Shown piece after piece: positions 8,463 through 16,719 of a stretch of DNA of 64,000 bases. The stretch is from Hahella sp. CCB-MM4 (lineage in GTDB: Bacteria > Pseudomonadota > Gammaproteobacteria > Pseudomonadales > Oleiphilaceae). The notes beneath the pieces were generated by a model. The model saw only the letters and a program-made list of their open reading frames with translations. It ran no database searches and was not told the DNA's origin. Location of the stretch: positions 124,001-188,000 of the forward strand of contig NZ_MRYI01000002.1 in assembly GCF_002260525.1 (NCBI RefSeq), read 5' to 3'. Both the position numbers and the translations under genes were made by a program. The stretch's first letter is position 1. Every line of letters begins with the position of its first letter.

Positions 8463-8528
8463 CTGATTAAATAGTCAGACAGACCTGATTAAATAGTCAG
8501 ACAGAGTTGATCAAATCGTCAGACAATT
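8463..8528 (+). repeat. Three 22-bp direct repeats with internal dyads
   Basis: Three tandem units of exactly 22 bp begin at 8463, 8485 and 8507. Units 1 and 2 are identical over 21 bases (CTGATTAAATAGTCAGACAGA) and unit 3 is diverged. Units 1 and 2 each contain the dyad CTGA-N8-TCAG, and unit 3 runs into the perfect 12-bp palindrome AGACAATTGTCT (8521-8532). The array lies between a consensus -35 box and the PCD gene, so an operator array for a DNA-binding regulator is likely. Confidence 0.75.
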
Positions 8529-8617
8529 GTCTGTAAACCTGATCGACCACAAACGGCATTCGTGTGGACTTCCCATGCGGATGCCCGCCGCATAACAACA
8601 ACGAGCAGGAGGGTGAT

Positions 8618-8899
8618 ATGACTAATCTTACGGAAATACCCGCACCTCTCGCAGCTTCAGGATGGCAGCTGTCAGAGGACCGTAAATCAATACACAAAAC
8701 CTTTAAATTCGCCGATTTCCGCGATGCTATGAGCTTTATGGTACGCGTATCCTATGAGGCCGAAGCCGCCAATCATCATCCGGAATGGTTTAATGTCTAC
8801 AATCGGGTGGAAACCACATTGACCACCCATGACACCGGCGGCCTTACGCAGAACGACATCAAGCTTGCCGAAGCCATGGACCGCATCCACCAGCATTAA
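8618..8899 (+). CDS. Pterin-4a-carbinolamine dehydratase (PhhB-like)
   Basis: The 93-residue protein dehydrates 4a-hydroxytetrahydrobiopterin to quinonoid dihydropterin after aromatic amino-acid hydroxylation. The catalytic histidines are present: H53 and H54 in EAANHHPEW, and H71 in THDTGGLT, with the same 17-residue spacing as in mammalian PCD. The start is placed at 8618, 5-6 bases after a strong AGGAGGGTG ribosome-binding site; a longer frame from 8564 adds residues unlike the family. It lies next to the homogentisate genes and 34 bases before an SDR resembling dihydropteridine reductase. In Pseudomonas the phhA-phhB pair is joined; phhA is not seen here. Confidence 0.92.
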   Translation: MTNLTEIPAPLAASGWQLSEDRKSIHKTFKFADFRDAMSFMVRVSYEAEAANHHPEWFNVYNRVETTLTTHDTGGLTQNDIKLAEAMDRIHQH

Positions 8900-8933
8900 A
8901 ATTTAGCCGATACTGAATAGCAAAGGACACACT

Positions 8934-9632
8934 ATGAATTTTTCTGGAAAGGTTGTACTGGTGACTGGTGCAACAGGGGGATTGGGGCCTGCAGTAGTTC
9001 GCCATTTCGAAGAGCAGTCAGCTCGGGTGATCGCGTTTGGCCGCTCAAAAGAATCGTTGGATAAACAGTTTCCCGGTGACTCTGTTTCCAAAAAAGCCTG
9101 TGACCTGTTGAATGCAGAGGAAGTAAAGCAGTCCGTTACGGAGGTTCTGGCAGAAAACGGCCGGATTGATGTACTCGTCTGTGTCGCCGGTGGCTTTGAC
9201 ATGGGCTGCACGGTATATGAAACGCCCATGGAGCAATGGGAACGCCTGAATGACCTGAACGTTAAAACCGTTTTGAATACGTGCAAAGAAGTTATTCCCG
9301 GTATGCTTCAGCAGAAGTCCGGAAAGGTCATAACCGTTGGCGCTAATGCCGCCCACCATGGGATGGCACAAATGGGAGCATACTGCGCCAGTAAGTCCGC
9401 GCTGATGAGATTTACTGAAGCACTGGCCATGGAGGTTCGCACTAAAGGCATCAATGTGAATGCCGTCCTGCCCACGATTATTGACACTCCTGACAACCGA
9501 CATGCCATGCCGGATGCGGATTACGACCGTTGGGTCGCACCGGGCGATCTGGCCGCGGTCATTGGCTTTTTGGCATCCGACGCGGCCAAGGCCGTACACG
9601 GAGCGCTTATTCCGGTGACCGGTCTGAGCTGA
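8934..9632 (+). CDS. SDR oxidoreductase resembling quinoid dihydropteridine reductase
   Basis: The 232-residue protein is a classical-length SDR with the NAD(P) motif TGATGGLG (11-18), NAG-like VAGG, and catalytic Y150 and K154 (YCASK). The usual catalytic Ser 13 residues before Tyr is Ala137, as in mammalian dihydropteridine reductase. The segment IDTPDNRHAMPDADYDRW (183-200) also resembles the DTP-NR-MP-AD-W stretch I recall from human QDPR. Next to pterin carbinolamine dehydratase, this suggests NADH-dependent reduction of quinonoid dihydropterin. Function is inferred; the safe call is SDR family. Its last 26 bases overlap the convergent sterol-desaturase gene. Confidence 0.75.
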   Translation: MNFSGKVVLVTGATGGLGPAVVRHFEEQSARVIAFGRSKESLDKQFPGDSVSKKACDLLNAEEVKQSVTEVLAENGRIDVLVCVAGGFDMGCTVYETPMEQWERLNDLNVKTVLNTCKEVIPGMLQQKSGKVITVGANAAHHGMAQMGAYCASKSALMRFTEALAMEVRTKGINVNAVLPTIIDTPDNRHAMPDADYDRWVAPGDLAAVIGFLASDAAKAVHGALIPVTGLS

Positions 9633-10449
9633 TCTGACGAAAAGGCTGGGTCAGCATATGGCCCAGCCCCAATTCCTCCCGCTTGTCGGATAACCCGATC
9701 ACGCCAATTTGCATTTCAAGATGTCCAAGTTCGGGTTGAGGCAGGTAGGTTCCGAATAACCTATCCCACCACGGCAGGTTAAAACCGAAGTTGCTGTCTG
9801 TTTCCTGACGTATTCGCGAATGGTGCACCCGATGATAATCGGGCGTCACCAGCATCCAGCGCAATTTTGCATCGACTCGCTCTGGCAGTCGGACATTGGA
9901 ATGATTGAACAGGGAGGTTGCATTCAGCACTATCTCAAACAGTAAAACCGACATGGGAGGCGCTCCGATCAGCCAAACCACCAGCATTTTGATGGCCATC
10001 GACAATATGATTTCAATTGGGTGGAAGCGGATCCCGGTCGATACATCAATTTCAGGATCTGCATGGTGCATTCGATGCAATTTCCACAACATCGGTACCC
10101 GGTGAAACAACCGGTGCTGCAGATAGATAGCAAAGTCCAACGTTAGAAATGCCAGTATGACCGAGGCCCAATCCGACAGGGCCAGCTTATTGAGCAATCC
10201 CCAGCCGGCTTTTTCCGCCTGTAGGGAAGCCCCCATCGCTGCCAATGGAAACAGTAGTCGCAATGCCACCGAGTTCAGTACCACAATCGCCAGGTTAGAA
10301 GGCCAGCGAACCCGCCTCGGGTATTGGCGTTGACGCCTTGGAAGCCCCCATTCAATGACTCCCATGAGCAAAAACACCAATAGAAAGGAACTTCCCCTGA
10401 GCAAGACCTCGTGTGTTACCAGAAATTCTGACATATCAATAACGCTCAA
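9607..10449 (-). CDS. Sterol desaturase/fatty acid hydroxylase family membrane protein
   Basis: The 280-residue integral membrane protein carries the eight-histidine di-iron pattern of the fatty acid hydroxylase superfamily: HRLFH (about 112-116), HRMHH (about 124-128), a single His in FHP, HSN, and YHRVHHS near residue 212. Hydrophobic segments lie before and between these boxes, which would face the cytoplasm. Members hydroxylate or desaturate lipids, sterols or carotenoids with O2; the substrate is not predictable here. It converges with the SDR gene and overlaps its 3' end by 26 bases, so it is not in that operon. Confidence 0.85.
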   Translation of the reverse strand: MSVIDMSEFLVTHEVLLRGSSFLLVFLLMGVIEWGLPRRQRQYPRRVRWPSNLAIVVLNSVALRLLFPLAAMGASLQAEKAGWGLLNKLALSDWASVILAFLTLDFAIYLQHRLFHRVPMLWKLHRMHHADPEIDVSTGIRFHPIEIILSMAIKMLVVWLIGAPPMSVLLFEIVLNATSLFNHSNVRLPERVDAKLRWMLVTPDYHRVHHSRIRQETDSNFGFNLPWWDRLFGTYLPQPELGHLEMQIGVIGLSDKREELGLGHMLTQPFRQISSDRSPE

Positions 10450-10604
10450 CGTCTCTCACAAGCATTAAATCTATCCTCATCGGAAAAATCCTTTGTTATT
10501 TTTCAGTCATTCAATTACTCAATGTTGGACCTGCCAGACTTGAAAAAATTCCAGTTGATTCAAATCAGTAGAATACCGAACAGGATGTCGTCTAATATAG
10601 AATA

Positions 10605-11582
10605 ATGACTCAAGATCAAACACCTACTCTCACCCAGGAACTAAGCCTCCTGGAACGTAAGCGCCGCGCATTGATACGGGTGGTAAATATATCCGGCTCA
10701 CTGGAGCGGTTGCGTCTGGGCTACGAAGCAATGCTGCATCTTGGCCAGAGTGACACGCCTCTGCCCATTAGCGCAATGCAGCTTTTTGACCACCTCGGAC
10801 GCAAGATACGCAACTTGTCAGATGCCGAAGTCAAAGTCCGCTTGGCAGGATTAGACAAAAAGCTGCTCCGAGCACAAAGTGAAATCAGCGATGCGATACC
10901 TCAACTTGCAAATCCCCAAAGCAGCGATGAGGTTTTGGAAAACTTTAGTCAGCAAATACGTGACTTTCAGCGCATAGCACACACGAATATCGCCCTTCGC
11001 GTTCTCATTGGGCGCCGCCACATTGAATTACCTCCACTCAAGCTCAACATTCCCGTAGAAAAAATCAAAGCCAATATCACGACAGTTTCGAGCAAGGAGC
11101 GCAATTGTCGAACCCGTGTACGGGACCAGATTCAATCTATGCGGGTGGAAATACAGCGCATCATTCATGGAAGCCTATGCTCTGAGACACAAAAGCAGAT
11201 TTTGGCTGCCATGGATGAAGCTTTGAAGGAAAACATTGAGCATATCCAGGCAGGCAAAAGCATTAACGAGCTACCGACACCTGTGGAAGATTTCCAGCTC
11301 AACACGGTTGCCAATCAGACCAGTGAGTCAACTCCCCTGCCTCACCCGATTGTGGAAGAATCCGGCAACACCCCGGCAATGGGGCAACCGCAGAGCCCTC
11401 CACAATCCAAGGATCATAAAGCCACAGCGCCTCTCACCCATTCACAGGCTCGCCCCAAGGGACTGGTCAAGCGATTCAAGATCTGGCTTTCAACACCCTG
11501 GAATGTGGGCTGGAGAGACATTGATATGGATCAGGACAAAAACAGCCCACCAGCTCCACAGGACAAACGTTCAAAGACTTAA
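10605..11582 (+). CDS. Hypothetical protein, helical with Pro-rich C-terminus
   Basis: I do not recognise this 325-residue protein. Residues 1-220 are charged and largely helical with heptad-like stretches (for example LSLLERKRRALIRV and RTRVRDQIQSMRVEIQRII), consistent with coiled coil. Residues 225-285 are rich in Pro, Ser, Thr and Gln and likely disordered. The last 40 residues are basic then acidic. There is no signal peptide or clear membrane segment, so it is probably cytoplasmic. It stands alone, between a minus-strand gene and the sugar operon promoter. The start lacks a clear Shine-Dalgarno. Confidence 0.6.
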   Translation: MTQDQTPTLTQELSLLERKRRALIRVVNISGSLERLRLGYEAMLHLGQSDTPLPISAMQLFDHLGRKIRNLSDAEVKVRLAGLDKKLLRAQSEISDAIPQLANPQSSDEVLENFSQQIRDFQRIAHTNIALRVLIGRRHIELPPLKLNIPVEKIKANITTVSSKERNCRTRVRDQIQSMRVEIQRIIHGSLCSETQKQILAAMDEALKENIEHIQAGKSINELPTPVEDFQLNTVANQTSESTPLPHPIVEESGNTPAMGQPQSPPQSKDHKATAPLTHSQARPKGLVKRFKIWLSTPWNVGWRDIDMDQDKNSPPAPQDKRSKT

Positions 11583-11740
11583 CTCTCGGCCTTCATCCCG
11601 GTCCCTGGGCTCCAGTCTTTGATCTCCCTGCCATGGACGCTGCCGTGTCAAAGGAACTTGCCCTTCTCACGACCATCCCTCTTACCAGGACTACGACTTT
11701 AGTCTAATTTTGATAAGAAAGAATTAAGATTTCCGGCTGA

Positions 11741-11768
11741 TTGAAAACTGAACCGCCTTTGATATGAT
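11741..11768 (+). promoter_or_regulatory. Sigma-70 promoter of the alpha-glucoside operon
   Basis: TTGAAA (11741-11746) and TATGAT (11763-11768) are separated by 16 bases, each one mismatch from consensus. Transcription would start near 11775, leaving a leader of about 70 bases before the aglE-like ATG at 11847. Confidence 0.65.
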
Positions 11769-11774
11769 CTACTT

Positions 11775-11790
11775 TCTTAATCGTTAAAGA
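11775..11790 (+). promoter_or_regulatory. LacI-type operator over the transcription start
   Basis: TCTTAATCGTTAAAGA is a 16-bp dyad with the central CG typical of LacI/GalR operators; six of eight base pairs are symmetric. It begins at the predicted start site 7 bases after the -10 box, the place where a LacI repressor blocks initiation. The lacI-like gene at 18014 is the natural partner. Confidence 0.6.
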
Positions 11791-11824
11791 TAAGTAAAAG
11801 TCAGACTTTATGGTCTGTTGATAA

Positions 11825-11835
11825 AATAAAAACAA
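11825..11835 (+). promoter_or_regulatory. Candidate Hfq/Crc target tract before aglE-like gene
   Basis: AATAAAAACAA reads as (AAN)3AA and runs directly into the Shine-Dalgarno AAGG (11834-11837), 11 bases before the ATG. This overlap is the arrangement seen in Pseudomonas genes repressed by Hfq and Crc. Role inferred. Confidence 0.45.
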
Positions 11836-11846
11836 GGTAGATCACT

Positions 11847-13106
11847 ATGAAGCTTAATCAATTAAGTCGATTCGCCGTTCTCGCTTCCTCCCTGCTGCTC
11901 GGCACCTCTATACAAGCAGCCACCGTCACCATTTCCTGTGGTGCTGTGGGAACGGAGCTGGATGTCTGCCGGGACGGCGTAGAAGCCTGGTCGAAGAAAA
12001 CCGGTCATGAGGTAAAGTTGGTATCCACTCCCAATTCCTCTACTGAAAGACTCTCCCTCTATCAACAAATTCTCTCTGCCCAATCCACCGATATCGATGT
12101 CATGCAGATTGACGTGGTATGGCCCGGAATGCTGGAAAAGCATTTATTGGACCTAAAAAGCCACACCAATGGCGCAGAGAAAGACCACTTTCCGTCGTTG
12201 GTCCAAAACAACACCGTCAACGGTCGTCTGGTCGCTATGCCTTGGTTTACCGATGCGGGCGTACTGTACTACCGCAAGGACCTGCTGAAAAAATACGGCT
12301 ATGAAGCCCCTACTACCTGGGAACAACTGACCGACATTGCCAACGACGTCCAGGCCAAGGAGCGCCAGGCCGGTAATGAACAGATGTGGGGTTATGTGTG
12401 GCAGGGCCGGGCCTACGAAGGGCTTACCTGCGATGCGCTGGAATGGATCTACAGCTATGACGGCGGCACCATTATCGACCCGAATGGCAAGGTGACGATC
12501 AACAATCCTCAGGCCGCCAAAGCACTGGATACCGCCAAAGGCTGGATCGGCACGATTTCCCCTGCCGGCGTGTTGAACTACACCGAAGAAGAGGCGCGCG
12601 GCGTATTCCAGTCCGGAAATTCCGTGTTCATGCGCAACTGGCCTTACGCCTGGGCACTGTCTCAAGCTGACGATAGCCCGATCAAAGATAAAGTTGGAGT
12701 GGTCGCTCTGCCCAAAGGTGGTGAAAAAGGTCAACACGCAGGCACTCTGGGTGGCTGGCAGCTGGCGGTTTCACGCTACAGCAAAAATCCGGATATTGCC
12801 GCAGACCTGGTAGCCTACCTGACCGGCTACGAGGAACAGAAGCGCCGGGCCATTGTTGGTTCCTACAACCCGACTATTATGGCACTGTACAAAGATCAAG
12901 AAGTACTCGAAGCAACACCGTTCTTCGGCAGTCTTTATGACACCTTTGCCAATGGCGTGGCACGTCCATCAACCCCCACCGGCGACAAATACGGTCGGGT
13001 CAGCAACGCCTTCTTCAACTCCGTTCATGGTGTACTTTCCGGCAACGGCAATAGCCAATCTGCCCTAAAATCACTGGAGAAACAGCTTAAAAGGCTGGTT
13101 CGCTAA
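11847..13106 (+). CDS. aglE: Alpha-glucoside ABC transporter, periplasmic binding protein
   Basis: The 419-residue protein is a family 1 extracellular solute-binding protein for oligosaccharides. A signal peptide (about 1-25, ending SIQAA) precedes a mature domain with MPWFTDAGVLYYRKDLL, the hinge-region hallmark, and GGWQLAVSRYSKNP. It should deliver an alpha-glucoside such as maltose, sucrose or trehalose to the permeases that follow. The order binding protein, two permeases, GH13 glucosidase, ATPase matches aglEFGAK of Sinorhizobium, hence the symbol. A strong promoter, a LacI-type operator and an A-rich tract precede it, and a GC-rich hairpin follows its stop. Confidence 0.85.
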   Translation: MKLNQLSRFAVLASSLLLGTSIQAATVTISCGAVGTELDVCRDGVEAWSKKTGHEVKLVSTPNSSTERLSLYQQILSAQSTDIDVMQIDVVWPGMLEKHLLDLKSHTNGAEKDHFPSLVQNNTVNGRLVAMPWFTDAGVLYYRKDLLKKYGYEAPTTWEQLTDIANDVQAKERQAGNEQMWGYVWQGRAYEGLTCDALEWIYSYDGGTIIDPNGKVTINNPQAAKALDTAKGWIGTISPAGVLNYTEEEARGVFQSGNSVFMRNWPYAWALSQADDSPIKDKVGVVALPKGGEKGQHAGTLGGWQLAVSRYSKNPDIAADLVAYLTGYEEQKRRAIVGSYNPTIMALYKDQEVLEATPFFGSLYDTFANGVARPSTPTGDKYGRVSNAFFNSVHGVLSGNGNSQSALKSLEKQLKRLVR

Positions 13107-13115
13107 TCCGCCACC

Positions 13116-13137
13116 GGGGCGCTCAATGCAGCGCCCC
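13116..13137 (+). other. Intercistronic hairpin after aglE-like gene
   Basis: GGGGCGCT (13116-13123) and AGCGCCCC (13130-13137) form a perfect 8-bp GC-rich stem with a 6-base loop, with no T-run after it. Placed between binding-protein and permease genes, such stems usually stabilise the upstream message, so that the binding protein is made in excess. Confidence 0.6.
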
Positions 13138-13192
13138 TAATGTGATTTTTCGGAAACTTTATGAACACACAAGCAACAGAACGGTGAAAGGT

Positions 13193-14158
13193 ATGGCTGA
13201 CTCCACTTCCCAATCCATCGCCTCCATGCCCTCGCTGACAGAATCGCGCAGGGGCAATTTAAGTAAAAGCCGAGTCCGGGCTGCCTGGACATTTATTACC
13301 CCCATGTTGATTTTGCTGGCGTTGGTTGCCGGTTGGCCGCTGTTGAGAACGATCTGGTTTGGGTTTACCAATGCCAGCTTCTCAGATCTCACCAGCATGC
13401 AGTGGATCGGCTTCGATAATTATCTGGCTTATGAAGACGGCGAATGGTACGGACTTCTGGCAGATAGCGAATGGTGGGGCGCCGTTTGGAATACCCTATA
13501 TTTCACCGTCATTACCGTATCTGCAGAACTGGTTCTGGGCACGATTATCGCCCTGACCCTGAACGCAAATTTCGTGGGTCGCGGGATCGTCCGGGCTGCA
13601 ATTCTTGTCCCTTGGGCCATCCCGACAATTGTCTCTGCCAAGATGTGGAGTTGGATGCTGCACGATCAGTTCGGCATCATCAACCATCTGTTGCTTTCTA
13701 TCGGATTTATTGACACCCCATTGGCCTGGACTGCAGACCCCGATTTGTCGATGTGGGCAGTCATAATGGTCGACATCTGGAAGACCACCCCATTTATGGC
13801 GCTTCTGATTCTGGCCTCATTACAGATGTTGCCGTCAGACTGTTATGAGGCAGCCAAGGTGGATGGCATTCATCCGGTGAAAGTCTTTTTCAAAGTGACT
13901 CTGCCGTTGATCACCCCTGCCGTCATGGTCGCAGTTATCTTCCGTGCACTGGACGCCCTGCGGGTTTTCGATCTGATTTATGTGCTTACCTCCAACAGTT
14001 CGGAAACCATGTCCATGTCAGTGTATGCACGCCAGCAACTGGTTGAATTCCAGGATGTGGGCTACGGTTCTGCCGCATCAACACTGCTGTTCCTGATCAT
14101 TGCACTGATCACAATCGCCTATCTATATATCGGCCGTAAACATCTGGGAGGTGAATGA
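13193..14158 (+). CDS. aglF: Alpha-glucoside ABC transporter permease (MalF type)
   Basis: This inner-membrane permease has six or more hydrophobic segments and the cytoplasmic EAA loop EAAKVDGIHPVKVFFKVTLP (about residues 222-241 of the form called here) that docks on the ATPase. The start is uncertain: ATG at 13193 gives MADSTSQS, while a GTG at 13142 would add 17 residues; neither has a good Shine-Dalgarno, perhaps because translation depends on upstream ribosomes. The stop overlaps the next gene in an ATGA arrangement. It would pair with the aglG-like permease. Confidence in the family is high, in the exact sugar only moderate. Confidence 0.85.
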   Translation: MADSTSQSIASMPSLTESRRGNLSKSRVRAAWTFITPMLILLALVAGWPLLRTIWFGFTNASFSDLTSMQWIGFDNYLAYEDGEWYGLLADSEWWGAVWNTLYFTVITVSAELVLGTIIALTLNANFVGRGIVRAAILVPWAIPTIVSAKMWSWMLHDQFGIINHLLLSIGFIDTPLAWTADPDLSMWAVIMVDIWKTTPFMALLILASLQMLPSDCYEAAKVDGIHPVKVFFKVTLPLITPAVMVAVIFRALDALRVFDLIYVLTSNSSETMSMSVYARQQLVEFQDVGYGSAASTLLFLIIALITIAYLYIGRKHLGGE

Positions 14159-15024
14159 TGCAGGTTCTGACTCCACAACAGTTACGTCTGAAACGACTGA
14201 AATATATTGCAGGCCGAATTGCCTTCTATGCATTGGTCATTGCGATCGTACTGTTTTCGGTATTTCCGTTTTACTACGCCATTGTCACTTCCATGCAGAG
14301 CAGCAGTGAATTGTTTGAGGTGAGCTACTGGATAGACCATTTCAACTGGGAAAACTATCAGGCGGTAATGAGCCAGTCGTCATTCGTCAGCAGCATTGGC
14401 AACTCGGTACTCATATCCACCATGGTGGTAGCCATATCCATCCTGTTTGGCCTGACTGCGGCTTATGCCCTTGGCCGGGTGGAGTTCAAGGGACGTGGCC
14501 CGATCCTGGCCATTGTCCTGGGAGTCTCCATGTTTCCCCAGGTGGCTGTTCTATCCGGATTGTTTGAAGTTATCCGGGCGCTGAATATCTATAACAACCC
14601 GTTAGGTCTGGTGTTCTCCTACACGATATTCACGCTGCCTTTCACCGTCTGGGTATTAACGACTTTCATGCGTCAGTTACCCAAAGAACTGGAAGAAGCC
14701 GCGATCGTGGATGGCGCAACTCCATGGGTGACCATTTTTAAAGTATTCATGCCACTGCTGTGGCCAGCCATGGCGACGACCGGCCTATTGGCATTTATTG
14801 CCGCCTGGAACGAATTTCTGTTTGCCCTGACATTTACCCTGACCGACGACCAGCGCACGGTTCCTGTTGCGATTGCCCTGATCAGTGGCGGCTCCGCCTA
14901 TGAGCTTCCCTGGGGCATCATCATGGCGGCTTCAGTCATTGTGACAGTTCCGCTGGTTGTACTGGTGCTGATATTCCAGCGCAGGATTGTATCCGGCCTC
15001 ACCGCCGGCGCCGTAAAGGGCTAA
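14158..15024 (+). CDS. aglG: Alpha-glucoside ABC transporter permease (MalG type)
   Basis: The protein has six predicted membrane segments and the EAA loop EEAAIVDGATPWVTIFKVFMP. It is the second half of the translocation channel. Two ATGs in tandem (14155 and 14158) are possible; the second is preferred because it sits 5 bases after GGAGG, whereas the first is only 2 bases away. The coding region starts at the stop of the aglF-like gene, so translation is coupled. AAACGTTT, an 8-bp palindrome with central CG, lies just after its stop at 15033-15040. Confidence 0.87.
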   Translation: MQVLTPQQLRLKRLKYIAGRIAFYALVIAIVLFSVFPFYYAIVTSMQSSSELFEVSYWIDHFNWENYQAVMSQSSFVSSIGNSVLISTMVVAISILFGLTAAYALGRVEFKGRGPILAIVLGVSMFPQVAVLSGLFEVIRALNIYNNPLGLVFSYTIFTLPFTVWVLTTFMRQLPKELEEAAIVDGATPWVTIFKVFMPLLWPAMATTGLLAFIAAWNEFLFALTFTLTDDQRTVPVAIALISGGSAYELPWGIIMAASVIVTVPLVVLVLIFQRRIVSGLTAGAVKG

Positions 15025-15077
15025 AACATAAGAAACGTTTAAACGATGCAACAGCACTTTTTATTCTGGAGAGTTAC

Positions 15078-16691
15078 ATGACACAAAACCCCGAGTGGTG
15101 GAAAGGCGGCCTGATCTATCAGATCTATCCCCGCAGCTATATGGACAGCAATGGTGATGGTATTGGCGATCTGCCAGGTATCACCTCCAAGCTGGAACAT
15201 ATCGCCTCGCTGGGAGTAGACGCGATCTGGCTGTCGCCATTTTTCACCTCACCGATGAAAGACTTTGGTTATGACGTGGCTGATTACTGCAACGTTGACC
15301 CCATGTTCGGCACCTTGGATGATTTCAAAACCATGCTGAACCGGGCCCATGAATTGGGGCTGAAAGTCATCATTGACCAGGTGATCAGCCACAGCTCTGA
15401 TCAACACCCCTGGTTCCAGGAAAGCCGAATGGACAGAACCAATCCGAAAGCAGACTGGTACGTTTGGGCAGACCCCGCGCCGGATGGTTCGCTCCCCAAT
15501 AACTGGGTTTCTATTTTCGGTGGACCGGCCTGGCAATGGGACGGCCGCAGACGCCAGTATTACCTGCATAATTTTCTGACAGAACAGCCGGACCTGAACT
15601 TCCATAATCCGGAAGTCCGCAAAGCTTCACTTGACGCGCTTCGCTTCTGGCTGGACCTCGGCGTTGATGGTTTCCGTCTTGACGTGGTGAACTTCTACTA
15701 CCACAGCAAGGGCCTGGAAAATAACCCCCAGGCGGCTCCTCTGGATACCCACAACCCGGGTGTAAATTCCGAGAACCCTTATACCTATCAAACCCACCAA
15801 TACGATATCAGCCAGCCGGAAAATCTGGAGTTTCTGCAAGACCTTCGGGCATTGCTTGATGAATATCCGGGAACCACCACGGTCGGCGAAATCGGTGATG
15901 CGGACCCTGTAGCACGCATGCGGGAATATACTTCTCAGAACCGCTTGCACATGGCCTACAGCTTTGACCTGCTACACACAGAACACTCAACAGACCACAT
16001 TCGTAATGTCATTGGCAACATGGAAGCCGGTATTGAAGATGGCTGGCCATGTTGGGCTCTCAGCAATCATGATGTTCCCAGAGTTGCCACCCGCTGGGGA
16101 GGCAACGAGAATCCGCAGAAATTCCCGCTGGCAGCCATGGCGCTACTGTTATCCATGCGCGGAAGCGTTTGTATTTACCAGGGCGAAGAGCTTGGTCTGC
16201 CGGAAGCCGAAGTGCCTTATGAGCGGCTGCAGGACCCCTACGGACTCAATTTCTGGCCTGAATTCAAGGGCCGTGACGGGTGCCGTACTCCCATGGTCTG
16301 GACCAGCGAATCCCAAGGGGGATTTTCTACCGTGGAGCCCTGGTTACCGGTAAATGACGTTCATCTGGCCTATGCGGTATCTGAGCAGGACAAATCAGCA
16401 GATTCGATTCTCAGCCGGATGCGCAAACTGATTCAATGGCGGCAGCAGCAGCCGGCCTTGGTCAAGGGAGACCTGGAGTTGCTACAAGACACCGGGGATA
16501 CCGTTGCCTACATCAGAACCCATGACCAGCAAAGCATGGTCGTCGCAGTCAACCTGACCGGAAAAACACAGGAAATTGAACTGAGCACCGCGATAAAACA
16601 GGTTTTCGAAGAACCTGGCTTTGAATCGCAACTTCAGGGGAATCGCCTGATATTACCACCCTATCAGGTATTCTTCGGCGAGTTGGCTTGA
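15078..16691 (+). CDS. aglA: GH13 alpha-glucosidase
   Basis: The 537-residue cytoplasmic enzyme hydrolyses terminal alpha-glucosidic bonds of the imported sugar. The GH13 catalytic triad is intact: D202 in GFRLDVVNF, E271 in TVGEIGD and D332 in SNHDVPR, with region I DQVISHSSDQHPWF (100-113). The absence of a signal peptide fits hydrolysis after uptake. Length and motifs strongly recall the GH13 subfamily 23 enzyme of Halomonas. The ATG follows GGAGAG. The stop codon lies in a 17-bp tandem duplication (16678-16711) that repeats the last codons after the stop. Confidence 0.92.
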   Translation: MTQNPEWWKGGLIYQIYPRSYMDSNGDGIGDLPGITSKLEHIASLGVDAIWLSPFFTSPMKDFGYDVADYCNVDPMFGTLDDFKTMLNRAHELGLKVIIDQVISHSSDQHPWFQESRMDRTNPKADWYVWADPAPDGSLPNNWVSIFGGPAWQWDGRRRQYYLHNFLTEQPDLNFHNPEVRKASLDALRFWLDLGVDGFRLDVVNFYYHSKGLENNPQAAPLDTHNPGVNSENPYTYQTHQYDISQPENLEFLQDLRALLDEYPGTTTVGEIGDADPVARMREYTSQNRLHMAYSFDLLHTEHSTDHIRNVIGNMEAGIEDGWPCWALSNHDVPRVATRWGGNENPQKFPLAAMALLLSMRGSVCIYQGEELGLPEAEVPYERLQDPYGLNFWPEFKGRDGCRTPMVWTSESQGGFSTVEPWLPVNDVHLAYAVSEQDKSADSILSRMRKLIQWRQQQPALVKGDLELLQDTGDTVAYIRTHDQQSMVVAVNLTGKTQEIELSTAIKQVFEEPGFESQLQGNRLILPPYQVFFGELA

Positions 16692-16711
16692 AATGCGAGT
16701 TGGCTTGATAT
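16678..16711 (+). repeat. 17-bp tandem duplication at the end of aglA-like gene
   Basis: GCGAGTTGGCTTGAAAT (16678-16694) is followed at once by GCGAGTTGGCTTGATAT (16695-16711), one mismatch. The first copy encodes the last residues and the TGA stop. It looks like a recent slippage duplication without coding effect. Confidence 0.7.
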
Positions 16712-16719
16712 GACAGAAA

